Shown: piece after piece, positions 49,856-59,912 of the stretch | Numbering within the stretch: position 1 is the first letter of the stretch | Layout of the letters: every line of letters starts with the position of its first letter | From: Spirodela intermedia | Lineage: Eukaryota > Streptophyta > Magnoliopsida > Alismatales > Araceae | Direction of reading: 5' to 3' | Assembly (NCBI GenBank): GCA_902729315.2 | Contig: LR746271.1 | Coordinates: 1,637,501 to 1,701,500, forward strand | DNA length: 64,000 bases | Notes under the pieces: generated by a model | Databases searched by the model: none | What the model was told of the DNA's origin: nothing | What the model saw: only the letters and a program-made list of their open reading frames with translations | Made by a program: the position numbers and the translations under genes

Positions 49856-51264
49856 CCTAATGTCCAAAAATAATTCCCATGGCATTTGACCTGATGGACA
49901 CCTAAACAACTTTCAACATATTTCAAATAGGGTTTTTCCTTTCCATAAAACGCAATCAAATAAGATGCAGATCGGAAAAATTCAGGGTTTCTATTATTCA
50001 TACTTTGCATTGGCATATTTAACTTTCTTGGAATGGAAATTGTCCCAAATTCTTCTGTGACGAGATCTAGCATAATACTTTAGAGAGCTGACTATCTGAA
50101 ACTAGAAAATTTTATTTCATAAAGTAAAATATATCAGCCTTCGGTCTTCTCTTTTTATTTTCAAAGAAAAAATATTTAATAATAACCACACACATGTATT
50201 TGTGGTTTAACCCATGACTTTGAATCTTTAAAATGTCATATAAATAGGCATGAGATTTGACGTGAGCACTGTGTCAATGACCAGTGCAAAGGCATATCTG
50301 TGAAAAGGTCTGAAAAAGCTGGATTGTGAACCCCATTTTGTTACAGGAGAGTAGCTTATGAGAGGAAAATAAAACGTAAACGAGCTTACTTTTTAAGATG
50401 AGATTTTTGTTCTGGTCAAAACAGTTTCCCTTACCTGGTTCTAAAATGTTGATCACACCCTCAATCGCATTGAATAAGCCTAACTGATTAGAAAGTTTTC
50501 AAACTAATATAAGAAACAAGAACTTTTTCGAATTGAAATGAAATTAATGAATGAATCCTCCAAGTTTTACAAACAATAAATTAGGCTTTCTATAAGATTT
50601 CTAATCTGATTTCAATAAATTAGCCCTGATGCGAACTAAGATTTCTAATCTGAAATCTTATAGAAGCAGTGCAGAGAGAATAATAACCAATAAATTAATG
50701 AATGATCCTCCAAGTTTTACAAACAAAGAGCTGGTATATTTGACATGTGGATACATAACTGAACAAAGTGAAGATAGTGTTTCTTAAATGTCCTCAGGGT
50801 TTTCACCATCAAATGACGAGCATTCGTGTCAGATGCAAGTGGAGTAGGATTGCCCTTGCTTTCTTCAATTCCATTCTCCACATTTTTGTCAGGAACAACA
50901 GACAGTTCAGATTCTTCCATTTTAATCATTATGCTTTTGGATTTTCCTTCCAAATCTCGGATCTCCTCCTTTGCATCGGCTGTTACCTTTGCGTGAAGAT
51001 GAAGTCACCTTCACTGTAGCAATAGAAGCTGGATTCTGCTCCCTTGCTTCCCCCACCCCCCCCACCCCACTGCGGCAGGCAGTTTTGTGGGAGAAAACTG
51101 AACAGCAGATTCTACCATCCTGAGGAAAGAACCCACAGTCATAAGGAATTCTTGTTTAAAAATAAAAGGACAACAAGGTAAAAGAACTAACAAAAACGAA
51201 GAAAGAAGAGACAATCTAATGAGCTGTGTGGGCGAATGAGACGTGGAGTTTGCAGCACTTAAAT
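49856..51264. other. AT-rich gap with one coding-like stretch
   Basis: Mostly AT-rich. TCTTATAGA/ATTTCTAATCTGA words recur around 50590-50670 as a short inverted or direct repeat. A minus-strand open stretch at 50717-50986 has coding-like composition but no family I recognise. Confidence 0.5.
50717..50986 (-). CDS. hypothetical exon-like open frame
   Basis: The minus strand after an AAAG acceptor-like site at 50987 reads VTADAKEEIRDLEGKSKS, then MEESELSVVPDKNVENG, SKGNPTPLASDTNARHLM and further to a stop at 50717. The charged composition looks coding-like, but I do not recognise the family, there is no start codon context, and the neighbouring sequence is non-coding. It may be an exon of a lost gene or chance. 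Confidence 0.25.
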   Translation of the reverse strand, partial: VTADAKEEIRDLEGKSKSIMIKMEESELSVVPDKNVENGIEESKGNPTPLASDTNARHLMVKTLRTFKKHYLHFVQLCIHMSNIPALCL

Positions 51265-51465
51265 AGGTAAACCCAAGGAACTCGCATTGATTCTTGCCGG
51301 AGATGGCGAGGGTAGACGAAGTCGATGACATTGTTGCATGAGACTTCAGGCCACCGGCAGGGATCCTCGTCGGCCTCGTCCCAGCCGGCGAGGCTGGCAG
51401 AGGGATCCCCATAGACGGCAGATTTGAAAGCCAGCAGTGTGAGACCGTTCGGCGACAGCGCCTTA
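51265..51465 (-). pseudogene. LRR receptor-like kinase N-terminal fragment (ZAR1-like)
   Basis: The minus strand reads LTLLAFKSAVYGDPSASLAG, then WDEADEDPCRWPEVSCNNV, the typical N-terminal cap before the repeats of ZAR1/PRK-type LRR receptor kinases. After a frameshift it continues LAISGKNQCEFLGF. No signal peptide, repeats or kinase domain are present. It is a short displaced gene piece. Confidence 0.75.
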
Positions 51466-52357
51466 AAAAAACGTGCCTTAAAAGAGACCTCTCTCTCTCT
51501 CGCTCTGTGCCCCCCTTAATGAGTGGATAAGTGTGTGGCGCAGGAGATCACTTAACCGGCCTTTTTTTACACGTGGCAGTATGACAACTCGCCTTAGGCT
51601 TCACTCCCACACCGTGGCAGATGGAAATCAGGTTTCAAAGATGTGATTTCGTCTGTTTTGGATCTTCAGAGTTGGCAAACATCTGTTACTTTTATGCTGG
51701 CCAATGAGCATGGGGGGTAGTCATAAGAATTTGAGCTGTCATGATCGTAAGTATTTGACCAATGAGTGTTGACTTAAAATATGGTGAAAACCCTTAAGTT
51801 GATATATCACGAAGCACAATAAGCAAACGAATGGTGAAGTGTAGTATTTTACAAAAATAGAAAAGTGCTAAAAAATAAATGTTATTGTCATTATTTATGA
51901 CATTTCTTGTATCTTCCTATTGATATTCTAGACTTCCAAGTCTCTTGCCTTCCTTTAAATATTTATATCGATATATTGCTCTCTTTTTTTTCCACGATAC
52001 GAACAATTCTCCGTTTTATTTTTCTAGTAGTCTAAGATTTACCGGGAGTTTTTTTCAGAATAAAAAAGGGATCTTTGGTGAAAGTGTGGAATTTTCTCAG
52101 TTTTTGACTTCCCAACAATTCGGGTAGCCTCTGCAGTGATTTAGCAACGTCAAACCGTTGACCACACATTCAACGAGCCTCCAAGAGCCGCCTCGGGAGC
52201 TGTTAGAACGAGCGTCATCGTCCTTGCACACTGGAAGACGAATGCAAGCATAAGCGAGAGAGAGGGAGAGAGCACACATTCAATCGTCGTTGGCATCACA
52301 GGGTGGGTTACAGATATTACATGATGACAACGGACTATCCTGCCCTCAATCCGAAAT
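51466..52357. other. 3' flank of the intact NLR
   Basis: 51770-52310 is the reference copy of the flank repeat also present at 48672-49318 and partly at 44380-44696. 51466-51770 shows no gene. Confidence 0.7.
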
Positions 52358-55042
52358 TCATTCTAAAATGGTGATCGAAGGTATGTGTTGGATTTTGGGC
52401 CAGTCCTCTCCCTCCTTTTCAGCTCTTGAACAGATTTCAGGGGACATACCCCACAGAACTAGGCGCTTCAAGGCAGCCATGTCTTGCAACCCTTCCGGAA
52501 GCATCTTCAACGTTTTGCAGCTAATGAACAAGCTCCTCAGGCGGGGCATGGCCCCAGCCTCAGCTACCCACCTCTCTAACGGGGACAGTGAATCAAGTAC
52601 GAGGGACTCCAGTTGCGGGAACCCGCCGCGGGAGCAGATCATCTCGTTTCCTTTGTAGGATCCAGGACCCAGATACAGATATTTAAGTTCAGGGAGCTCC
52701 TCGAGCGCCGCAATGGAGTCTTGACCCAGACTGGTTTTCCATAGTATGAGCTGGGTGAGATTGGGGGGCCACTGGTCGCCGCCAGAACTTGATTGTTGTG
52801 GTGGCCTCCTCACTTCCCCCCCTAGGGTTAAGACTTGAAGGGAAGAAAAGCTGGACGATGTCCACAGACAATCTGGGATCGACTCGCCTCGCAAGCCCAA
52901 CTTCTTCAGGCGTGGCAACTCCGGCAGCCAAGATGACAGAGCGGGATGATGATAGTCTTTGATCCATGATATTTCCAGCTCCCGGAGACTGGTAAGGCTC
53001 CCAAAGCAGCTATCTATCCACCTCCCGGCCCGGACGTCCCTCAGCACCTGCAAGTTTCTTAATAAGCCTCCCTCCACCACCTCCGCCTCCACTTCGTCGG
53101 GAACGATGACCTGGCGTAAGGCCTCAATCTTCCAGAGAACTCTCGGCATCGTTCTGATCCGCGTCCCCTCTGCGTTCAAGCACTGTAGATGACGAAGTTT
53201 CCGAAGTGAAGACGGAAGACTATCTATCTCTGTATCTTTCAAGCCCAAGTATCGAAGATGGATCAGGTCTCCAACTTGTTCTGGCAATTCGGCGATTGGT
53301 GCCCCCTCCAGATCGACGACTCTGAGCAGTTTCAGACATAGAAATGGGAAGGTTCTATTTGTACCAAATTCGTGACGGGTTCCGAAGGACAGCAAGGTGC
53401 GCAGTCTTGGGGTGGACTTCGAGTCCCAGTACGACCCTTTAGCCCCCTGAAGAGAAAGGCGCCGCACGGAGGAATCCAGTTGGGATGCGCCACCGTCGTC
53501 TCGGATCCCGTGAGAAACAAGGAACCCCACTTCCTTAGCCTCTGTGCAGGTAAAATCGTGCAGCAGATCATGGATCCGGCATTTTGCCCAAAAATCATCT
53601 CGCACAAGTATCACCATGCATCTCTGGACGAGCTCTCCCAGGTAACCCTCTGCAGTTTCTTCGAGTGTTTCACCTGCTCTTCGCTCGACGAACCCCTCTG
53701 CGATCCACAATCTGATCAGCTTGTCGACATTAATCTTGAAGTCCTTTGGAAGAGAACTGAAATAAAGGAAACAACACTTAAGGTGACGGGGCAAGTCCTC
53801 GTAGCTCAGCGCCAGTATATCCAAGCACACTCGGCCTTCCTCCATGTTTTCCCAGACGAGTGTCTCCGCGAGCCTCCTCCACGCCCCGAGTGATGGGTCT
53901 TTCGTGGAGAGCAGACCGCCGAGCACCACCAGAGCCAGAGGTAGGCCCCCGCAGTTCCTCGCGATTTCTTTCCCGACATCCCTCATCGGTTCTGAACAGA
54001 CTGCTTCGATGTTCTCCTGATTCGGGAACGCCTTCTTGGAGAGAAGCTCCCCGCTCTCCTCTTCACTAAGTAGCCGCAACTCAAGGAGAGGGGCAGATGG
54101 GTCCGCAGATCTGGCAACATCGACGGACCGGCTGGTGATGAGCACCCGGCTTCCGTTCTGGGCGTCTGGGAGATGCCGACTGAGGATCTTCCAGACCTCG
54201 GTGTCCCACACGTCATCCATGACGAACAAGTAGTTCTCCGCCTCCAAGGTTTCGTAAAGCTTCTCCTCACACTGGGCCCTCGTCATTTCCTCGAGTTCCT
54301 TTACTCCGGTCACCGTGAGCTTCCGAAGAATGTCTCGAAGGAGAGACTCAGGGGAGTACTGCTGGGAGACATCGATCCACACCGAATGGCCGAACTTGGC
54401 TCTTGCTTCGTTGAAGACTCTCTTAGCAAGAGTGGTCTTCCCGAGGCCGCCCATCCCCACAATAGAGATCATCGATCGCTTCTTCTTGCTCCCGTCGAGC
54501 AGATGTCCCAGGATTTTGTCCTTCTCCTCATCCATGCCGATCAGATCAGTGTCTGGGGCATGGAGAACGACCCGCCTTCGTTCCCGCACTGTCTTGTCGA
54601 TCTGCCTCCTCGGCTCTCCGCCCAGGTTCTCGATTCCGTAGGTGCTTCTTCGTCCATTGATTTCGTCGATTTTGGCCCTTATGGCCTCGATCTCGTTACC
54701 GAATTTATGGAGAACGATGAAGTCATTGGGGGGTGGAAGGCGGCAACACACAGTGGTTAGGATGAAGCTCTTTCTCCGCCGTCGTTTCCTCTCGGCATCG
54801 AGGACGTAAGACTCGACGAGGTCCTCCGCCTGATGAGCGATTTCCCTCACATCCCTCACCCAGTTCTTCACGCTTTCGTCCCCCTTGCTTTTCGTGTCGG
54901 CATCCTTGAGGAAGCACTCCATCGCCCGGAGCTCCCTCTTGAGCCACTCCACCTGATCTTTCACTTTGTACAGGAAGACCGCTTCATCGATGAGGAGGTC
55001 GCCAACCCGTTGCACGACGTAGCCGAGAACAGCGTCCGCCAT
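52358..55042 (-). CDS. CC-NBS-LRR disease resistance protein (RPP13/RPP8-like), intact
   Basis: Single-exon open frame of 894 aa from ATG at 55042. This is an intracellular immune receptor. The Rx-type coiled coil covers about residues 1-125, with an EDVID-like stretch (AEDLVESYV, 72-80). The NB-ARC domain includes the P-loop GMGGLGKTT (196-204), RNBS-A FGHSVWIDVS (217-226), kinase-2 LFVMDDVWD (272-280), RNBS-B GSRVLITSRS (297-306), GLPL (366-369), and RNBS-D CFLYFSSLPKDF (425-436). The MHD position reads IHDLLHD (490-496), a His-Asp-retaining variant. Leucine-rich repeats run from about 540 to the end. All nucleotide-binding motifs are present, so it is probably functional; the ligand is unknown. 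Decayed relatives lie at 44697-46823, 48440-48668 and 49324-49855, showing a local cluster. Confidence 0.96.
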   Translation of the reverse strand: MADAVLGYVVQRVGDLLIDEAVFLYKVKDQVEWLKRELRAMECFLKDADTKSKGDESVKNWVRDVREIAHQAEDLVESYVLDAERKRRRRKSFILTTVCCRLPPPNDFIVLHKFGNEIEAIRAKIDEINGRRSTYGIENLGGEPRRQIDKTVRERRRVVLHAPDTDLIGMDEEKDKILGHLLDGSKKKRSMISIVGMGGLGKTTLAKRVFNEARAKFGHSVWIDVSQQYSPESLLRDILRKLTVTGVKELEEMTRAQCEEKLYETLEAENYLFVMDDVWDTEVWKILSRHLPDAQNGSRVLITSRSVDVARSADPSAPLLELRLLSEEESGELLSKKAFPNQENIEAVCSEPMRDVGKEIARNCGGLPLALVVLGGLLSTKDPSLGAWRRLAETLVWENMEEGRVCLDILALSYEDLPRHLKCCFLYFSSLPKDFKINVDKLIRLWIAEGFVERRAGETLEETAEGYLGELVQRCMVILVRDDFWAKCRIHDLLHDFTCTEAKEVGFLVSHGIRDDGGASQLDSSVRRLSLQGAKGSYWDSKSTPRLRTLLSFGTRHEFGTNRTFPFLCLKLLRVVDLEGAPIAELPEQVGDLIHLRYLGLKDTEIDSLPSSLRKLRHLQCLNAEGTRIRTMPRVLWKIEALRQVIVPDEVEAEVVEGGLLRNLQVLRDVRAGRWIDSCFGSLTSLRELEISWIKDYHHPALSSWLPELPRLKKLGLRGESIPDCLWTSSSFSSLQVLTLGGEVRRPPQQSSSGGDQWPPNLTQLILWKTSLGQDSIAALEELPELKYLYLGPGSYKGNEMICSRGGFPQLESLVLDSLSPLERWVAEAGAMPRLRSLFISCKTLKMLPEGLQDMAALKRLVLWGMSPEICSRAEKEGEDWPKIQHIPSITILE

Positions 55043-55770
55043 CCCTCTCCGCCTCTCGCCTACTCTCAGCCAGATCTTGAAATGCTTATCCGATCAGGCA
55101 TCTCGCCTATGTTCCTGTGCTCGAGGGATAATATCTTCGTCGACTATGTCAACCATTGATGATTAGACATGCCAACTAATTATTTACTAAATCCAACGTA
55201 TTTTTAGCAAATGCCGAGGGCAACATAGGAAATCATAAGATGTTCTTCATCTTAGGTCGTCCATTCTAAGATGATTTTCAGGGCTTAGCCTCTCTTATTT
55301 TATACCCATGAGCCATTGTCAGGGAGGAAGAAGATGGAGCATGATCCCAGAGGTTTTCAAACTCCTACCTTTAACATACGCCATCAATTCAAAGATTGCT
55401 TTTTTTTTTTTATTTGTCATGAAAATTTCTGCAAAACCCATGAAAAAGGACTAAAATAAGAAACAACGAAAATATTAATCACTTATTTGTCTTTCCGATT
55501 TAAATTCAAAGAGAAGATTAAAATTACTCTGTTAAGGGATTTTTATGGCTGATGAAATCACTTCAAGTCAAATTATTTAAAAAGGATATCAAGCACTTGA
55601 GCAAAGCATGTAAATCATCCAAGGAAGGTATCAAATATACAGAACCAATGTACATTAAAAAGAGTTAAAAGCCGGCCATATTTCTGCGCGAAGAACATGC
55701 CCATAACAGGCAGTCAAAGGCCACTCAAGAGACTGGAATCCTACTCCACTGGGCTTGGAACGACGAGAAA
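55043..55770. other. upstream region of the intact NLR; no gene seen
   Basis: Should contain the NLR promoter. A W-box-like TTGAC/GTCAAC word occurs at 55146-55152 (TGTCAACC), about 105 bases upstream of the start codon. The remainder is AT-rich. Confidence 0.5.
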
Positions 55771-56156
55771 TTACTTGTAATGCAGCTCGCCAACATCATC
55801 CCCAGAGAGCTTCCTCCATCCATTGGGCCAGACATAATAAACTGAAGAACAGAGAATTTCAGAAGTAGATATGATGCAAATTCATGCAGCTTTAAATAAA
55901 AAAATATACAGCATGGTGTAGCCAAAGGGTTTTTTTCTTTATTTTTTCAATGTGGGACTTTCTTTTCAGACATTAGGGAAGAAATTATCACACAGTTTAG
56001 GTGTCTGTCTGCATTATTCGGCAAGGAAGAGTGGGTAGGTGGAGAATGAAGAAACATTACAGCTAGAAACTCCACCACTAGCTCCATCTCAGAATATGGG
56101 CATCATAGATGGCCCCCTCGAGCCAATTCGGCAGCTTCTTCAATCGTCATGTCATA
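55771..56156 (-). pseudogene. 20S proteasome beta-5 subunit (PBE) C-terminal fragment
   Basis: Exon at 56156-56061 reads YDMTIEEAAELARG, then with frameshifts AIYDAH and DGASGGVSS. A GT donor at 56060 and CAG acceptor at 55844-55842 bound an intron, and 55841-55771 gives YYVWPNGWRKLSGDDVGELH, then YK and a stop. This matches the end of plant proteasome beta type-5 (peptidase subunit with chymotrypsin-like activity). The catalytic N-terminal threonine region is absent and frames are broken, so it is a pseudogene. The retained intron argues for DNA-level duplication, not retroposition. Confidence 0.82.
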
Positions 56157-59100
56157 GCAGTGGCAAAATTAACTAAAAAAAATATCACACGTCATCAGAT
56201 GCTGCAAAAAATAAACTCCTTGCAATCAGACCTACAAATATACTCAGATTTTCTCAGCGCCAACAGAATCAGCCAATTCCGGGACACACCATTCAAGGAT
56301 CGATATGACATACTTGGGCTGATCCAGGCCGCCACTCAGACTGATTGTGTAAGCACATGAACATATCCGCAGAAAGTGATATGGGTTCGTTCATCTATAA
56401 TTCAAAAGTATGTTAACATAATTGATATTCTCGCATATAATTTCTTCTGGTTTTGAACAAGACACGCATTCTATCATGCCATGTGTTCACAAAATTCATG
56501 TGAAAATAGAACAGTTAATTTGTTGCTTGCACATAACAGTAGGCGTGCTTGCCCATGCATGACAATGGTTGCATTCTCTTTATACAAAGCAAGGAAAAAT
56601 AATTGGGAATGAACAAAATGGCTCTAGCCATTCATTTAACCATTGTTTTTAGTGTGAGATAATTCTTTAACATGATCAAAGTCATGCGTAGTTTTATCAT
56701 ACAAACACTGAAAGTGCAGTGCACACAACGAAATGAATGATCAAAGCCTGGGTTTCTATTAACAGATGTATAAGCAGCCAATCCAACTCAAACTGACTGC
56801 CAATCATGAAATTGGCTTTTCTAGCATGGATCATTCTCTGACAATAATAAATCATTTCATCCCAAAATCCAAGAATTAGGATACATTACAAGAAATATGA
56901 GGGAGTAGAAACTCGTTTCTTCCTCACACATCTAACAGTTAACCAGTGAAAGCCTAAAATAAAAGCAGTTACTTTCATATTATTTACGTCCAAATCGGAG
57001 AGTATCTCGTTCGCCCATCTGTCGTGATTTGATTGTCAGAAATGTAATTGTCGTCAAAGACTCAAAAAGTCAACTGGTTGACTTTTGCAAAATCATTGCG
57101 TGTGTATGTTGTATCGCTGGGAGGATCTTCCTGACAAGAACTTTCAGCCTTTGAGACCTTTATTTTTGAAAAGGAAAGAAAGAAAGCATGAAAAGAAAAA
57201 CTCTCCTTGGCACATAGGCATCATGGGTGAAGTATTGTTTCACTCTCCACCCATTTTATGATCCAGAAAATAATGAACGTCGTTATTTTTGTATATATGC
57301 ATGCCCATATAGGACAAGGGGCCATCATATTATATGCATGCCCAACCGGAGTACAATAAGTCGGAAAGTTTTTGTATATACTTCCAAGCCAGTGGAAATA
57401 AACAAGTCTTTTATAGAACTTTTATGAGACAATCTGGTTTATTATTTGTCAAATATGACCTGTCCATTTATTCGACTCATATAATGAATTGGAATAGGGA
57501 GTATGAATTGGATCGCCTCAAAGAGTGCTAAATAAGAGCAGGCTCTTGAAATGCTCTGAATTGTCTCAGATTCTTCTGCCATAATGTTTAATCATATCTC
57601 TATATTGATCTGCATAGTAGTATTAGAGCATGCAATGTAGAATCCACGCATCATCTCGGGATTCTCAAAATACTAAGATGTATTTTTTTGCCGATTTATG
57701 AAAAAAACATTTTTAAGTTTCTACTGGTTTTTCCATGCTATTTTACATCCATGAAATGTTTACTATATTTCGTCTTTACTTAGCCTCTCTTTTATTTCAA
57801 TGAGAGTAATTCATAGAGTGGGAGTCATTAGAATATTACCTGAAAATTTCAAAATATCCAATTGAAATTTTATTGATTATTAATGGGAAAAAAATATTAA
57901 AAATGCCTTGCCCATAAGACAGCTCTTTTCCCATTCGTTAGTGCAATCCAATTTTGTATGTGGGATTTCATCATCATCAAGTTGATACAACTAATAATAT
58001 CCTTAAAATGCCTGATTAGAAAATTAGTTGTGAAAACTAATTGTGAGGTTATAGCCTTAAAAATATACTTGAAAATCATTCAAGTATATGGATATAGTCA
58101 AAGATTAAGCAAGGTGCTGGATAAGAAGTGGTGAAGAAGAAACTAACCTTTCTCAACCTTATTTTCCTCAGTTTACTCTCCAATTTGTCCTCTAACTTTG
58201 TGAGCTCATTTATTTCGTGCTCAATGATCCATCATTGAGAAGCTTGCAAAAGGCTGCTGATGTTAGGAATGGGAATGTGCTAATATTTGTATACTGGTTG
58301 GCTGACGAGTTTACCTTCATTTCATGATCTTAGGAATGGTCTACCTTAAGTCCATGCTTTATTTCATGATCTTCAAATTCTACACTCTTACCCTTGATAA
58401 GAAAAGTGTTTAGTATTTCATCAGATTTCATTAAGAACATTTTAAGAAAGACACCCAAAATTATGTGCCACAATGAGTTAACACAAAATATGGTCCAACA
58501 TGGTTTATGCTTTCGTTCTATAGCACGACTATCTTCATGCACATTTCCTAGTTACAAGAATAATGCTAAAATACTAGAAACTATATCATCGTAGAGTCAA
58601 ATGCATCAGATGTAAGACATAGATACTAACCAATTTATGTCAACCAACCAATTTAAGTCGACTGGTGGTTGACTTAAAAGAGAATCACATAGTCATAGAC
58701 ACAAAAATAATTAAATCCGTGTCCTTTTTATAGACCAATCAATACATTGTTTTGATAACGCATTTAATTGTCAAAAGTTAACAAGCAAATAAATGTATGG
58801 ATAAGCACACAACGTTGTCAAACATAGAGCTGAGTAAATAATACCTTTCGTGTAAGAACATTGTTCTTCACTTTTCTTTCTTCGTCTAAAAATCTTTTAC
58901 ACGCTCTCAAAGGTTTTCTCCAAGCTGAAATTTAAGAAAGAGATAAATGTCATGTATGCAATACAAGTACATAGAATAAGATCACTAGATGAAATATAAT
59001 GTAATTCAATGAATACACAGCCATTATTGACATCAATAAATTTATTGTCTATCAACTTTGTCAAATACATTTGTGTACAAATTAGATAGTATCATCTCTA

Positions 59101-59209
59101 GATGCAACACATAAACCTATTGTGTCAAATTCTTCTTGTTCCTCTTACTTTAATAAGTTTTGGTTAAATGACGCATGTATGCTAATTCTACTCTCTAGAC
59201 TCTATAGTA

Positions 59210-59245
<36 letters not shown>

Positions 59246-59771
59246 CACACACACACACACACACACATCGAGTAGGGGTGCATCATAGTGTGATGCACCC
59301 CACTATGATCATGGGGTAAGAGATGTGGCATCAACATCATATAAAAATAATCAATCATGAAGATGAAACTTCATCATGATGGCACCACTAATCTGATGAT
59401 ATTCTTTTTATAAGGTAAGTAAGCCTATAGAAGTCCTTAGTGTCAAATGTATCATAGAAACATACATAATGGGGAGTTTCAACTTAACTTGCATCCAGTT
59501 CAAACTCCAATTTTTGTCATGTTTAAAACCAACTACCACCTGAAGATTTAGTTCCTCAACTATATATGGAAAGTTATAGTGAAAGTTGTTATAATAAAAG
59601 TGAACCATATTGACACCATGAAGGTCATGATCATAATAAACAACACTTAATTTATTAAAATTGTATATGATGTTTTAAAATAGTTTGAGAGAAATTTAGA
59701 TAATTTTTAGGGCAAATAGGTATGCTTATTAACAGTTGGATTACAATTATAAATCTCAAATATAATGGTTT
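56157..59771. other. AT-rich gap, no gene recognised
   Basis: Contains the dispersed repeat at about 56965-57100 shared with 47640-47790, and a compound CT/CA microsatellite at about 59213-59266. Short open frames lack coding features. Confidence 0.6.
59213..59266. repeat. compound (CT)n(CA)n microsatellite
   Basis: CT run to about 59240, then TAT and a CA run at about 59244-59266. Confidence 0.93.
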
Positions 59772-59912
59772 TGTTGACACGAGAGAAAAAAACCCTAGAA
59801 TTCATGTAGTCTCAAGATAAAATACACGACTCCTATATAAGAGAGAGGAGAGATGAGAGAGAGATAGATAATAGATTTTAGTGGGCTGAAAGTTTGATAT
59901 CACTATCGAACA
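59772..59912 (-). repeat. possible copia 3' LTR
   Basis: On the minus strand it starts TGTTCGATAGTG at 59912, right after a purine tract (TTGAGGGAGAG), and could end GTGTCAACA at 59772, 141 bp, with terminal TG...CA. A TATATA-containing element lies within. No matching 5' LTR was found in the window, so the end is uncertain. Confidence 0.5.

Noticed and set aside
53372-54760. Long plus-strand open frames opposite the intact NLR
   Set aside because: They are antisense shadows of a GC-rich coding exon with no recognisable domains.
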